DNA from: a virus
Virus record (IMG/VR): IMGVR_UViG_3300033145_000583
Span: 1-46,643 of that record
DNA length: 46,643 nt
Direction: 5' to 3' (one strand)
Each line of letters starts with the position of its first letter. Positions within the stretch are counted from its first letter, which is position 1. The position numbers and the translations under genes were made by a program. Under the pieces are notes generated by a model. It searched no databases. It was not told where the DNA came from and worked only from the letters and a program-made list of their open reading frames with translations. Of this stretch, positions 25,443 to 34,838 are shown in pieces.

Positions 25443-27094
25443 AAGTCCAAGTCGCCCCCAGGTGTAAAGAATGGCATAATAGCGTGAATACGGGGACGGT
25501 TGTTTCTGGCGTCGTGTGAGATTTTGAGTCTGTGGAAGTTCCCTTCGTAACCAAGATTGGCAGCGGCCACCCAGAACTTATCGGCGGTATCAAGGCCGCC
25601 GTTGCATGATATTGATTGGGTTGCTGTAGCTACGGAGTCTGAGTCCGTGTAGAAAGACGCTGTGAACGAAGCGTTTTCGTCGTTGTCTACCAGAAATAAT
25701 ACTTTACCAAGTCTGCACTTTTTGTTCTGCTGAATGAAGGGATTCCACCTTGAAGACTGAATATCTATATCAATCGTACCTGCGGCGGCGTCCGTACCGT
25801 CGTAATCCCCCGTGTTCATCTTATAAACTGTGGATTCTCGTGTTCCCATCAGGGTAAATGGATAAGGGTCTCCAAAGACGTAACGCGAATCAATATCCAT
25901 TGCACTTATCAGGGCACCGTCAGCGCCTGTATAGGCGAGATCGGCATCGTCCCACGTTGGAACTTCCTGCCCGTCGAACGTACCAAGACAGTGAACGTCA
26001 TACTTATTGACTGACCACGACTGTTCGAGGATGTTGTAGTCGAGTATCCTGTCGGGGTAACTTTCTCCGGAGGTCGTGTAAGTAAAATAGACGTGCTGGT
26101 CTTCCTTGTTATAATATCCTGTGGTGTATTTCAGTTTCGAGGTATCGAAGTCGTCAATTATATCCCGAACGTTTTTGAGATCGAGATAATCGGCTCTGAA
26201 ACCGTCAAAGAAAACGATGTGATTTAATCCGACAACGCCTATGCCGTCGTTAAATTCTACCCCTGAATATGAAGCCGAACTTCCAATGGTATTGGTTATT
26301 TTCTCCCATTTCAAAGGCAGGTCTACATTACCAGTTGTTCTGATACGCCAGATGCTATTAGTAAAGAATACTACAATATCCTTAGCCACCCACCCCGCGG
26401 AGACTATCACTTCCTGAGTTGGGGCGTCGATATAACCCCCTCCGGGAGCATAAAACGTTGTACTGAGAACCGGGGAGTACCGACACCTCTGAGGTATCCA
26501 CAGACCCTGTTCAACGACGTCAAGCAAGAGCATACGGTCATTCTTAATGAAGATGTACTTACAGGTCTGTATTTGGTTATCCGCCCCCGTAGAGGATACC
26601 TGCACGTTAAATACAGCAGCGTCACCCGAACCCGTGTACCTGTATATCTGGTCTACGTTATTTACGAAGTACGCCGTGCCGAGCCAGTTACAGAAATGGA
26701 AGTAATCATCGGCACCGCCGGAGAATATGTCGGCGTCGCCAGTAATATCTGTCATGGTCGCGTTAGTGGCGTCGTATCTATTGACTCTAAGAGTATCAAA
26801 AATGAGAAGCTGGGGCCGGTCGTCTTTAATGTAGTTGTGGATACCCATTATGGCCGTATCAGTCTGGGCAACATCACCGTGTTTCATTGTAGCGTATAAC
26901 TGATAGCCCTGTCTCTTCTCCAACACGCCTTTATTAGTTCGTGCATTTATTAGAACAGGAAAAGCATCCTTCGGGGAAAGCCACGGTTCCATGCCAAGTG
27001 AAAGACCTGTCTGAAATGGGGCAATTAAGAAGGGCTGATATTCCTGTGCTCTGACAATAGTGCACAATAAAAGTATTAACAGCAACTTTTTCAA
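25439..27094 (-). CDS. Tail nozzle/stabilisation propeller protein
   Basis: A 551-residue protein. After a signal-like start (KKLLLILLLCTIVRAQ) it has FPVLINARTNKGVLEKRQGY, the opening of P22 gp10-type stabilisation and tail-nozzle beta-propellers. This is followed by repeated propeller strands (LIFDTLRVNRYDATN, NDRMLLLDV, NSIWRIRTTG, QSWSVNKYDVHCLG). It ends with a strand-rich domain. It would close the tail and hold DNA in the capsid. Translation appears to begin at a TTG (27094) with GGGAG 8 bases upstream. A Sec-like leader on this cytoplasmically assembled part is striking. Confidence 0.75.
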   Translation of the reverse strand: MKKLLLILLLCTIVRAQEYQPFLIAPFQTGLSLGMEPWLSPKDAFPVLINARTNKGVLEKRQGYQLYATMKHGDVAQTDTAIMGIHNYIKDDRPQLLIFDTLRVNRYDATNATMTDITGDADIFSGGADDYFHFCNWLGTAYFVNNVDQIYRYTGSGDAAVFNVQVSSTGADNQIQTCKYIFIKNDRMLLLDVVEQGLWIPQRCRYSPVLSTTFYAPGGGYIDAPTQEVIVSAGWVAKDIVVFFTNSIWRIRTTGNVDLPLKWEKITNTIGSSASYSGVEFNDGIGVVGLNHIVFFDGFRADYLDLKNVRDIIDDFDTSKLKYTTGYYNKEDQHVYFTYTTSGESYPDRILDYNILEQSWSVNKYDVHCLGTFDGQEVPTWDDADLAYTGADGALISAMDIDSRYVFGDPYPFTLMGTRESTVYKMNTGDYDGTDAAAGTIDIDIQSSRWNPFIQQNKKCRLGKVLFLVDNDENASFTASFYTDSDSVATATQSISCNGGLDTADKFWVAAANLGYEGNFHRLKISHDARNNRPRIHAIMPFFTPGGDLDL

Positions 27095-27537
27095 GTTTGT
27101 GCTCCCACTACATCACCGTCACCATTGGCTGTTGGGGCAACGTCATCGACTTTGAGCGTGCCGTCGTCCTCAACAAAGACAAACCACGACTCTCCCGCAG
27201 GTGCGTGAAGCTGGATATACGCCGGAGTATTACCTGCCGCGCCATCCCATAAGATCATTCGACCCTGTACCGTTCCATTGGCTCCACCGGTCATTATGCC
27301 CTGAGTGATTAAAGTGCCGGAGACGGTAACGTCTGTGTGCTTACCGGTAGTGAAGTCGTGCTCTACGTCTATCATGGTTTCCAAATAGGCCCAGTTGTCC
27401 CTTATGTTATTGTCGGCTACGTTCCAAACCGTATCATCGGCAGGTAAGGTTTTGTCCCACGCACCCATGAAATAGGGCATCCAACATATAAGAATAACCC
27501 ATATAACCCATAATCGGTCTCTTTGGAAATTTTTCAT
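27091..27537 (-). CDS. Small fibre/tail protein with hydrophobic N-terminus
   Basis: A 148-residue protein. The N-terminus RLWVIWVILICWMPYFMG is hydrophobic and signal- or anchor-like. It is followed by AWDKTLPADDTVWNVADNNI and RDNWAYLET, the usual opening of phage fibre attachment domains, then a short beta domain ending TANGDGDVVGAQT. RBS GGAG. Its stop overlaps the TTG start of the nozzle gene. Confidence 0.7.
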   Translation of the reverse strand: MKNFQRDRLWVIWVILICWMPYFMGAWDKTLPADDTVWNVADNNIRDNWAYLETMIDVEHDFTTGKHTDVTVSGTLITQGIMTGGANGTVQGRMILWDGAAGNTPAYIQLHAPAGESWFVFVEDDGTLKVDDVAPTANGDGDVVGAQT

Positions 27538-27541
27538 TGCA

Positions 27542-27955
27542 TTACTCCATATAAAGTTTAACCGCTACGGTGGCTATTTTGGTCCCGACCGCCGACGCAT
27601 CCGGTTTGGCGCTCGGTGTAATTGTGCAAGTGATCGTATCGCATACGGGAATGGGATTAAAGTCGGCATCCCGCGTAGCTTTAAGGCTTATAGCATCTCG
27701 CCAGTTATCTGAAGCGTCGGCAATAGCCGCTTCCGAGAACAGGGCCGTTCCCTCGCTTGTTGCCAAGGCCACCGTGTAGGTAATATTGTCTTCCGTTTCA
27801 GAGATGATTATCTCCATCGCCTTGATTGTACCGTTAAGATTAGCAAGTGTCGGTGCTAAAGCCGCGGTTGCAGTAGCAGGAAACGTCTGGGTTGCAAACT
27901 CTTTTCTTGCAATTGGGTATTTCCCGCCCTCGTTCCTTCTGTCTATCGTAGCCAT
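27542..27955 (-). CDS. Hypothetical virion protein (137 aa)
   Basis: It starts at 27955 (MATIDRRNEGGKYPIARKEF) behind AAAAGGAGA. It is beta-rich and Ala/Thr-rich (TITCTITPSAKPD, TVAVKLYME) with no signal peptide. Its position between the adaptor and the small fibre protein suggests a tail or head-tail component. No family is recognised. Confidence 0.65.
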   Translation of the reverse strand: MATIDRRNEGGKYPIARKEFATQTFPATATAALAPTLANLNGTIKAMEIIISETEDNITYTVALATSEGTALFSEAAIADASDNWRDAISLKATRDADFNPIPVCDTITCTITPSAKPDASAVGTKIATVAVKLYME

Positions 27956-27956
27956 A

Positions 27957-28985
27957 TTAGAATCTCCTTTTGACCACTCCACCGAGTAGCCGTTTAATTT
28001 TGTCTTGTTTGATATAACCTATAAAGTTCTCGTGAAGCTTGCTCAGAGTCGCTATTTTCCCCGAATCGCTCTTTTCCAACGCCCACATAAGAGCCGCCCC
28101 ACAAGCTATGGCCTTCCACCATTTAACGTCGGCGATGACGCTGGTATCCTCAGCCAAAGCCGTGGGCCTGTCGCCGATAGACATTGCCTTGAACTCCATA
28201 GTATCGTTAGCCTTGGGCCTGACGTATAACTTCGTGCCGTATAAGAGTGCAGCCCTTGGGCCTGAACGGGATTCAAAGAGGCCGTCAGTGTAAGTATCCG
28301 TCACCGTAGCGTGGTCTAAAGCCGTGGTTCCGGGAATAAACCCCGTAGCTGCTGTGCATATCACCGTCACAAATCCCATAAAAGCACTATCGCCATCACT
28401 GTTGGCCAGAGCCTCCAACGCCTTTCGAGGCGTTGAGTATCCGGAGGAATTACCCGTTGCTTCGGCGATAGTGATTGTTCCGTCTTTGTCTATCTTCAAT
28501 GAGAACGCCCCGTACTTGTTCTGGGGGACGGTTGACAACCCTGCAAACGCAGTCTCTGCCGAAGCCTTGTTATGTGCGTAGTTGTCGATCTTGTAGGTAA
28601 AGGCACTGTTCTTGACCTTTGCAGAGTCCGTAGAGCCTATCGCTAACGAGGGTGCCGTAACGAACTGTTCATCCCTGAGAGGGAAGTATTCAAAGAACTC
28701 TTCCCGGTCACGAATCAACTGTATATCTTCACCGTCAATCGTTACAGGGTCGTCAAGGCGGTCGATCTCGGAGTCAATGTCATATTCCCCGGAGTCCGTA
28801 GCTAATAGTTCCTGAGTAATCCATACATCGAACTCATCGACACACCCGTCATGGGGGAAGCGGTTCACGTAATAATCGTTTATCCGGTCGTTACAGACGG
28901 CATCCGTCATTTGAGTTGTCTTTGGGAGGCCGGTAAACTCCCTGAACTTCGCTCTTATCTCAGCTAATGTACCCGTATAAGCCAT
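27957..28985 (-). CDS. Head-tail adaptor-type protein
   Basis: A 342-residue protein starting MAYTGTLAEIRAKFREFTGL. The N-terminal part (ICNDRINDYYVNRFP-like segment, then ELLATDSGEYDIDSEI) resembles podovirus adaptor or head-completion proteins with an N-terminal helical pair. The C-terminal third is helical (WWKAIACGAALMWALEKSD...LLGGVVKRRF). Gene order between capsid/fibre genes and the nozzle supports an adaptor. A perfect 8-bp hairpin (TAGGTGGG/CCCACCTA) lies in the leader at about 29007-29034. Confidence 0.6.
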   Translation of the reverse strand: MAYTGTLAEIRAKFREFTGLPKTTQMTDAVCNDRINDYYVNRFPHDGCVDEFDVWITQELLATDSGEYDIDSEIDRLDDPVTIDGEDIQLIRDREEFFEYFPLRDEQFVTAPSLAIGSTDSAKVKNSAFTYKIDNYAHNKASAETAFAGLSTVPQNKYGAFSLKIDKDGTITIAEATGNSSGYSTPRKALEALANSDGDSAFMGFVTVICTAATGFIPGTTALDHATVTDTYTDGLFESRSGPRAALLYGTKLYVRPKANDTMEFKAMSIGDRPTALAEDTSVIADVKWWKAIACGAALMWALEKSDSGKIATLSKLHENFIGYIKQDKIKRLLGGVVKRRF

Positions 28986-29063
28986 ATAAGTACCTCGATA
29001 CCGGGTAGGTGGGAGCCATACGACCCCCACCTATCCACTTAAAGGAAAACCATGCGCACATGA

Positions 29064-29333
29064 TTAATCCACGTTATTCGGATCGACTACGGCGTTAGGG
29101 TCGGGAGTAAGTGCCGCCTGATACTTGGCAAGTTTTATTTGGTTCTCAATTATACTCACCTTCAAACGTACTTCTTCCTCGACAACCCTTAAAACCACAA
29201 CCCGTTCTTTCGCTTCCTCTAAGGCAACTTGAGCCTTCGCTTCTTCAAGCGCAGTCCCTTGAGAGTTGGCATAGCCTGCGAATACGGCGACAAGCCCTAT
29301 CACGGCTACAATAATTAAACTTTTCCACTTCAT
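29064..29333 (-). CDS. Membrane-anchored coiled-coil protein (89 aa)
   Basis: An 89-residue protein. An N-terminal signal or anchor (MKWKSLIIVAVIGLVAVFAG) is followed by a coiled coil (ALEEAKAQVALEEAKERVV) and an Asp/Pro/Asn tail. The start at 29333 is set by AAAGGGAAAA. It sits between two structural genes. The role is unknown. Confidence 0.65.
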   Translation of the reverse strand: MKWKSLIIVAVIGLVAVFAGYANSQGTALEEAKAQVALEEAKERVVVLRVVEEEVRLKVSIIENQIKLAKYQAALTPDPNAVVDPNNVD

Positions 29334-29350
29334 AATTTTCCCTTTCAAAA

Positions 29351-31729
29351 TTAAAGTCCAAGGTCTGTAACAGTATGTATGCGGTAATATATAATCACTA
29401 CTATCGGACTGGTTCCCGTCGCCCATTCACCGTTACCTGTATTATCCAGCACAAGTGCTTGATTAACTGCTGCCGTTTCTGCAACAATAGAGTTTGTGCC
29501 ATCTGCTAATGGCGATACGAATAACACAGTATCGGCAGTGGCATCTGCAAAACCTGTGGCTTCAATAGCCTCTGAAACTATTACACCGTCACCATCGGTG
29601 TACCTGATGGCCAAGTTATCATCAGATTCAGTATAGGCCGTACCGCTGTAATCGAGAGCAATAACCGCAGAGACAAACTCGATCATCGAAGATGCACCTG
29701 GAGTGGCGATCAACGACTGTGGTGTACCCATTAAGCCGTCAACGTCTGTATAGGCAATAGCTACTACTGCTTTACGGAGCATATCATCAGGCAATGTCGT
29801 ATCACCTGTGACGGCAAAAGTTAAGTCGCCTGCCACAGTTAATGTCATGTCATCCGCTGCGTTAATAGCTATATCGCCATTGTCACTGCCGTCAGCGTCA
29901 AGCGAAATCCCGCCATTAGTCGTATCTAAAGCAATAGCTACACCGGCAACCGTACCGGTTACATCAACTGTGAAGGGCTGAGTGGTTCCTGTCATAGTGA
30001 ATAACGACAGGTCACCCACAACTGTTAAGGAATCCGCACCGGCATCCCATGTAATTAACTCACTGGCTGTTTCGCCGTAAATCAAAACATCGGCGGTTGC
30101 AGCAGCAGTACCGATATGAAAAGCCGAACTACCGTCCGCAGTTACAGGTATAAACTCTAAAGTCTTGGCTGTATCGCTTTCGACAGTCCAGTCCGAACCT
30201 GAGCCAAAAATGAGGTCGCCGTTGTCGTCGAACATAATATCAGCGGCAACCATCTCAAGGCGGTTGTCGGTTTCATCCCAAAGGGCGTAATTTACCGTAG
30301 TGTCACCGTAAAGATAAACATCTACACCTTCGGCATCGGCACCAAAATACCATGTGTCGGCGCTTTGATCCCACCAAGCCATCTGAGAAGCTGAGGCACC
30401 ATAGAAGATTACATCCTGCCCATGATCGTCGGCACCGAACTTCATCTGGCCGTTATTAGTATCGCCGGAAGCATCGAAGTGAACAAAAGCCGCCGTGTCT
30501 GCCGCCGTACTCAAAAACTTGACATCGGTTGCCGTAGTACCGTCACCTATCTGAACGGCGTCATGTGCAGTAGTTGCTACGATAACAAGATTGTCAGTGA
30601 CCTCGTCAAAGTCAATAGAGAACGAATCCGTGGCTCCATCGCCAAAGAACAACTGGTCGTCGTCGTTCAATCTAAGGTCGGCCGCGTCAAAAATAAGTTC
30701 CGCAGCACTAATGTCCCATATCATAAACGAAGTATTAGTCGCAGCGTGAAATTTAACATCAAGGGCATTAGTGTACCCGATAAGCAAATCTGCCGCGTCT
30801 TCGGTTGCAACCTCAATAAGTACGTTAGTAGCATCGCCCTTAATAGTTAGGTCAGCGGCGCCGTCATGCGCACCACCAATACCAAGAACAGCATTGTCCT
30901 GAAAGATAAGCATATCAGCGCTGGTGTCCCACGCAACGTCGTAAGTATCGTCGAATAATACGTCTCTTGCTGAAACCAGTAATTCGCCGCCGGTATTAAG
31001 GGTCAAACCACCCTTAAACAACCCAAGACCTACATAACTCACGTTCCAGAGGTCACCTGTGCCCTGTATGTCGTATCCCGCCGTACTGTCAATCTGTAGA
31101 CTAACCGCTGCTCCGTCATCGCCTGCATTGGTAATCTGAACGGCGTCCATAGCATTTGTAGTTACATCATCGTAGTCAATGAGCAAAGCAGCGACGCCTA
31201 AACCGTCGGCAGCCTCAAATTCTATTACCCCGGTGTCTACGGTTATTTTACTACTGGAATTATACGCTTCGTCGAGACTGTTTCCCGACGCAGCGCCTAT
31301 AGCCGTCCACGTCGCTCCGTCCGAGCAGAAATACAGGGTGTTAGTACCATCGTTGTAGTACATCGCACCCTCTGTCAGGCCGGACCCAACAGGGGCCGCA
31401 TCTTGCGGCGTGAAGACATAATAACCGGGATAAACATTGTCGTTCAGCCACGCTCTTAACGATACCGGGTTAGCTGCTTCGGTGTAGGTTATATCCCTTG
31501 CTGAAGCCGCAGTCGCCAAAAGAACGGCAAATACCGCTATGCCTACAAGCGTTTTCACTATGACACTTCCTTTCTTCTTGTCTTTCTTTCTTCTCTTGTA
31601 TGCAAGTTGAGCTTCAAGTTTCTCTATGCGCTCATCTTGAGAATAGAGTGCCTCTTCGTGTCTGCGTACATGCCCTGTTACTTCGAGAAACGTGTTGCAG
31701 TCGCCGAAGGTAATATTTTTTCGTCTCAT
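29351..31729 (-). CDS. Repetitive beta-rich structural protein with internal TM
   Basis: A 792-residue protein. Starting at 31729 (MRRKNITFGD, RBS AAAGGAG) it has a 55-residue basic coiled-coil N-terminus, then a hydrophobic segment VKTLVGIAVFAVLLATAASA that looks like a cleavable signal. A long Asp/Ala/Thr-rich body follows, with repeating units such as DVAWDTSADMLIFQDNAVLG and LIYGETASELITWDAGADSL. These beta repeats are typical of phage fibre or decoration proteins. An internal GTG at the hydrophobic segment has its own AGGAAG, so a shorter, exported form could also be made. Confidence 0.7.
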   Translation of the reverse strand: MRRKNITFGDCNTFLEVTGHVRRHEEALYSQDERIEKLEAQLAYKRRKKDKKKGSVIVKTLVGIAVFAVLLATAASARDITYTEAANPVSLRAWLNDNVYPGYYVFTPQDAAPVGSGLTEGAMYYNDGTNTLYFCSDGATWTAIGAASGNSLDEAYNSSSKITVDTGVIEFEAADGLGVAALLIDYDDVTTNAMDAVQITNAGDDGAAVSLQIDSTAGYDIQGTGDLWNVSYVGLGLFKGGLTLNTGGELLVSARDVLFDDTYDVAWDTSADMLIFQDNAVLGIGGAHDGAADLTIKGDATNVLIEVATEDAADLLIGYTNALDVKFHAATNTSFMIWDISAAELIFDAADLRLNDDDQLFFGDGATDSFSIDFDEVTDNLVIVATTAHDAVQIGDGTTATDVKFLSTAADTAAFVHFDASGDTNNGQMKFGADDHGQDVIFYGASASQMAWWDQSADTWYFGADAEGVDVYLYGDTTVNYALWDETDNRLEMVAADIMFDDNGDLIFGSGSDWTVESDTAKTLEFIPVTADGSSAFHIGTAAATADVLIYGETASELITWDAGADSLTVVGDLSLFTMTGTTQPFTVDVTGTVAGVAIALDTTNGGISLDADGSDNGDIAINAADDMTLTVAGDLTFAVTGDTTLPDDMLRKAVVAIAYTDVDGLMGTPQSLIATPGASSMIEFVSAVIALDYSGTAYTESDDNLAIRYTDGDGVIVSEAIEATGFADATADTVLFVSPLADGTNSIVAETAAVNQALVLDNTGNGEWATGTSPIVVIIYYRIHTVTDLGL

Positions 31730-31743
31730 ACTAATTGCTCCTT

Positions 31744-32379
31744 TCAAATTACGATACCGAACTCTGCGTCAGCCGGAGCGTCTCCAACATACTCAAAGAT
31801 AAATCTGGGCGAATCGTTTGCGGTGTCCCGCACAGACTTCATAACACCGTCAAGAGGGTCTAACTGCTGTTTATATGCAGGGATTACGCATCTGTTTCTC
31901 CATATATTTACCGCGAACTCAGGCAGTACGAATTTCTTACGTGGCCACAGGTGGAAGAAGTATTTCTCGCCTAACTGGAGGATAACGTCTACGTTCTTAC
32001 TGTCTACGTTCGTGAACTTATAGAAGCATCTTTTACTTGCCTCTATACCAATAGTTTCGGGAGAAGGCTTCGGTTTTTTCATTTCCATGCCGAGTTTCTT
32101 CTTGAGCCTTACCACGTCCTGTATGGTTGCTACTTCGGGGTATTTAAGCTTAATACCGGCATAAGTGGCGGCTTCTTTAATTTCCGCCATCTCGTGCTTG
32201 AGCTTAAACTCCATTTGAAGTTTCAACCGCATTTCCTCTTCCTGCCTGACCTTCTTCGCCATGAGAGCACTTTCTATCTTATCACGTAGTAAGTCCTCAC
32301 TTGAATTAGGTCCATAAGTCACTTCAAGAGACCTCGCCGTCTGACGCAGTTGTTCGATTGTCATTTCTTTCACTTCCAT
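31744..32379 (-). CDS. HeH/SAP-like N-terminal structural protein
   Basis: A 211-residue protein. The first 40 residues (MTIEQLRQTARSLEVTYGPN) resemble a HeH/SAP-type helix-extended-helix domain. A charged coiled coil follows (MAKKVRQEEEMRLKLQMEFK). The C-terminal domain is beta-rich (RCFYKFTNVDSKNVDVILQL, FIFEYVGDAP). RBS AAAGGGAAAG. It lies downstream of the capsid genes and is probably a virion or capsid-associated component. Confidence 0.6.
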   Translation of the reverse strand: MEVKEMTIEQLRQTARSLEVTYGPNSSEDLLRDKIESALMAKKVRQEEEMRLKLQMEFKLKHEMAEIKEAATYAGIKLKYPEVATIQDVVRLKKKLGMEMKKPKPSPETIGIEASKRCFYKFTNVDSKNVDVILQLGEKYFFHLWPRKKFVLPEFAVNIWRNRCVIPAYKQQLDPLDGVMKSVRDTANDSPRFIFEYVGDAPADAEFGIVI

Positions 32380-32399
32380 AGCTTTCCCTTTCTTTTGAA

Positions 32400-33053
32400 T
32401 TAAGAACCGTAAATTCCATTCGACCATTCGGCCGAATCGCCAAGTCTCTGCGAACCACCGTCGCCCTGGAATGCAGTGTAATACATCTCATAAGCGTTGG
32501 TCTGAATCGCAGCGGCTACTCTAAAGCCCTGATAACCCTTGCGGAATGTGGCCTCATTGACTCTTGTCCATACCGCCGTACCGTCGAGTAATGTTCCACC
32601 CAACACAGCGGGCCATGCGGTCGGTGCGGTTGCCGAAGACGTTCCGGCAGTCGTACACTGGAAGATAGCGTCGCGGTCTACAACATTACCGTCCTCGTCC
32701 GTGGCATCTACCGGAGGTCTGACAAAACACAGTGCCGGATCGGTGGCTTCCAAGACGTAAGCCGTCGAAACCGCGTGGTTGGTAACCGTCGGGGCCGCAG
32801 CCTCGCCGTCGTAAGCCGCAAAACCGCCCGCAGCCGCAAGTTCGGCATCCGTACCGTCTGTGATACTAATACCGTCAATTACAGTATCTGTGGTCGGGTC
32901 ATAATCTTCCATTTCCCTCCACCACATATAAAGAACCCCAGATCCACTGGCGGAGTTTCTATCGAACGCCAGGAGGAAATCCGGGATGAAGCCGACGGGA
33001 ACATAAACCAGTCCCCCGTCCTGCTCGTAATGTCCTATTTTTACTTGACTCAT
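32400..33053 (-). CDS. Probable capsid decoration protein (217 aa)
   Basis: A 217-residue protein starting MSQVKIGHYEQDGGLVYVPV behind AAAGGAATAAG. It is Ala/Asp/Thr-rich with many short strands (GVLYMWWREMEDYDPTTD, DAIFQCTTAGTSS). It immediately follows the major capsid gene, the usual location of decoration or cement proteins. No family is recognised. Confidence 0.6.
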   Translation of the reverse strand: MSQVKIGHYEQDGGLVYVPVGFIPDFLLAFDRNSASGSGVLYMWWREMEDYDPTTDTVIDGISITDGTDAELAAAGGFAAYDGEAAAPTVTNHAVSTAYVLEATDPALCFVRPPVDATDEDGNVVDRDAIFQCTTAGTSSATAPTAWPAVLGGTLLDGTAVWTRVNEATFRKGYQGFRVAAAIQTNAYEMYYTAFQGDGGSQRLGDSAEWSNGIYGS

Positions 33054-33072
33054 AACTTATTCCTTTCTTACA

Positions 33073-34008
33073 TTATGCAATGGTCGAAATGACCAAGTGG
33101 CCAAAGTGATCGTTGAGGATTTTGACGACGTAATTCATTACCCACGCCAACATTGAGTATCTTTGACCGGGCGAACCTGTCTTATCCGGTGGTGTGTAAA
33201 TCAGTGGTTTGTCGGCAGAGTTGCCGTCAATCTTCACATTGCCGAAGAAGTTCTTACCCAAAATCATTGAGTAGTAATTCCCGCCAGTGTTATAGGCGTT
33301 GGTAGTCAACAGCCATCGAATATCCCCAGTAGAACCGAACTCGTTCTTATAAACCGGCTCCTGCTTAGCGTAGTTCGAAACATGCAGGAATCCACTCACA
33401 CCCTGTAAAGTCGATCTTAGCTTGACGTGACCGATCCCAATAAACGATTCACGGATGGGCGAAGTACCCTGTCCCTGTCCGGCATTTATCTGGGGAGCCA
33501 TCATCTTGCAGTTCTGGGCCAACATATTATCGACAACAGTATCAAGGTCGGTCTTATTGAGATACGTCGCAACATCGTCGCCACTTGACATCGTTGTCTG
33601 GCCTCCACAAGCACGAATACCATCTCTACAAAGGGTATCAATCGTCAATCTCATACATTCGAGAAGAACGTCGGCACGTTCGTTGGCCTCTGCATTCAAT
33701 CCCGTCATCTTCAAGAACGAGGATTCTTTCGTCCAGCCCTCATACTCGGAAACCGTGGCCTGAATGTCGTTCTTGGAGATCATCAATGGTGAATTATCCA
33801 CGCCCTCGCCTACGGGAGTCGTCTGGGCACCTAAGTTGGTGTATCTACGCCACTTGGAAGTACTGCCCGAATGTTTGGGGATTTTGTCCTGCTGCCCAAA
33901 CTGATGGTAAAGTAGGGCCGGTAGTACCCTTGTTAATAGTTTCCTTTGGAAGAAAATATCAACTGGATGTTCAATCCGGCTCGTTGTCATTATCGCTGTA
34001 TCTGGCAT
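33073..34008 (-). CDS. Major capsid protein, N4-gp56 family
   Basis: A 311-residue HK97-fold capsid protein resembling the N4-gp56 family. Visible signatures are KIPKHSGSTSKWRRYTNLGA, TPVGEGVDNSPLMISKNDI, ATVSEYEGWTKESS, and LTIDTLCRDGIRACGGQT. A C-terminal domain includes GNYYSMILGKNFFGNVKIDG. It starts at 34008 behind AAAGGATAG. It assembles with the adjacent scaffold (upstream) and portal into the head. Confidence 0.85.
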   Translation of the reverse strand: MPDTAIMTTSRIEHPVDIFFQRKLLTRVLPALLYHQFGQQDKIPKHSGSTSKWRRYTNLGAQTTPVGEGVDNSPLMISKNDIQATVSEYEGWTKESSFLKMTGLNAEANERADVLLECMRLTIDTLCRDGIRACGGQTTMSSGDDVATYLNKTDLDTVVDNMLAQNCKMMAPQINAGQGQGTSPIRESFIGIGHVKLRSTLQGVSGFLHVSNYAKQEPVYKNEFGSTGDIRWLLTTNAYNTGGNYYSMILGKNFFGNVKIDGNSADKPLIYTPPDKTGSPGQRYSMLAWVMNYVVKILNDHFGHLVISTIA

Positions 34009-34027
34009 CTTATTCTATCCTTTCTTA

Positions 34028-34750
34028 TTAACCGTGCATGCCCTGTTCTATCTCAAGCTCTACCTGCCTGACTTCCTCAGCCGTTTTATACGTCCGAGTT
34101 GTGGTCGAACCGCCGCCTTTTGATCCTGGCGACATTGGCCTTAGATTGTCGTCGATAGCCTGTGCGTCGTTGTGTTCCTGTAATGCCGCAAGTTCAGCTT
34201 CTCTTTTTACTTCCCTGCGGTGATCCATAACGACTTTGTACGCGGCAGAAGGCCCCTGATATGCAGAGGCACGCAAATACGGTTTTTCTTTTAATATTTC
34301 TTTCATTTCTTTCGAAGGTATGAACCCGCCCTGGGGAGGATGTATGCCCACGACCTCACTATAATCGGAATGGGACTCAATAAACGACTTACCGGCGGAA
34401 TACGCCAAGTCCTGAGCAACCTGACTTCTCATTATTTGCTCCTTACGGGCTTCTATCTGGCTCTGTTGAGCGGCATCCGGCCATTGCACATCCTGAAGAC
34501 CCAAGTCTCTTATTGCCTGATCGTGAGCGCTTTGAGGCTGTGCCTGAGTAACAGGAACACGATTAGCTGCGGCAAGAGCGATTTGGTTCTGCAAGAGTTC
34601 CACCTCGGTCTCCGCCGACTGACGCTTCTCTTTCTCGGCCTTATACGCTTCCATCATACCTTCTTCTTTCTTTTCATCCACTGGAGTGGATACGTCTTTT
34701 GTCTGGTCGGCATCACCAGTTGTTTCCGTGCCCGTTGTTTCTTCACTCAT
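34028..34750 (-). CDS. Scaffolding protein
   Basis: A 240-residue, acidic and Gln/Glu-rich protein. It starts MSEETTGTETTGDADQTKD (34750, RBS GGAAAGGAAG), followed by a coiled coil (AYKAEKEKRQSAETEVELLQ) and a C-terminal basic/helical end (RTYKTAEEVRQVELEIEQ). Size, composition and position directly upstream of the major capsid gene are typical of podovirus scaffolds. A strong terminator lies upstream at 34839-34886. Confidence 0.8.
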   Translation of the reverse strand: MSEETTGTETTGDADQTKDVSTPVDEKKEEGMMEAYKAEKEKRQSAETEVELLQNQIALAAANRVPVTQAQPQSAHDQAIRDLGLQDVQWPDAAQQSQIEARKEQIMRSQVAQDLAYSAGKSFIESHSDYSEVVGIHPPQGGFIPSKEMKEILKEKPYLRASAYQGPSAAYKVVMDHRREVKREAELAALQEHNDAQAIDDNLRPMSPGSKGGGSTTTRTYKTAEEVRQVELEIEQGMHG

Positions 34751-34838
34751 AATCTTCCTTTCCTTGCGATAAAGGCCCGACATCGACCTACCGGCGGCAT
34801 CCCAGCACTTCTCTTGCCCGTGTCCGTTCGCATCAATT

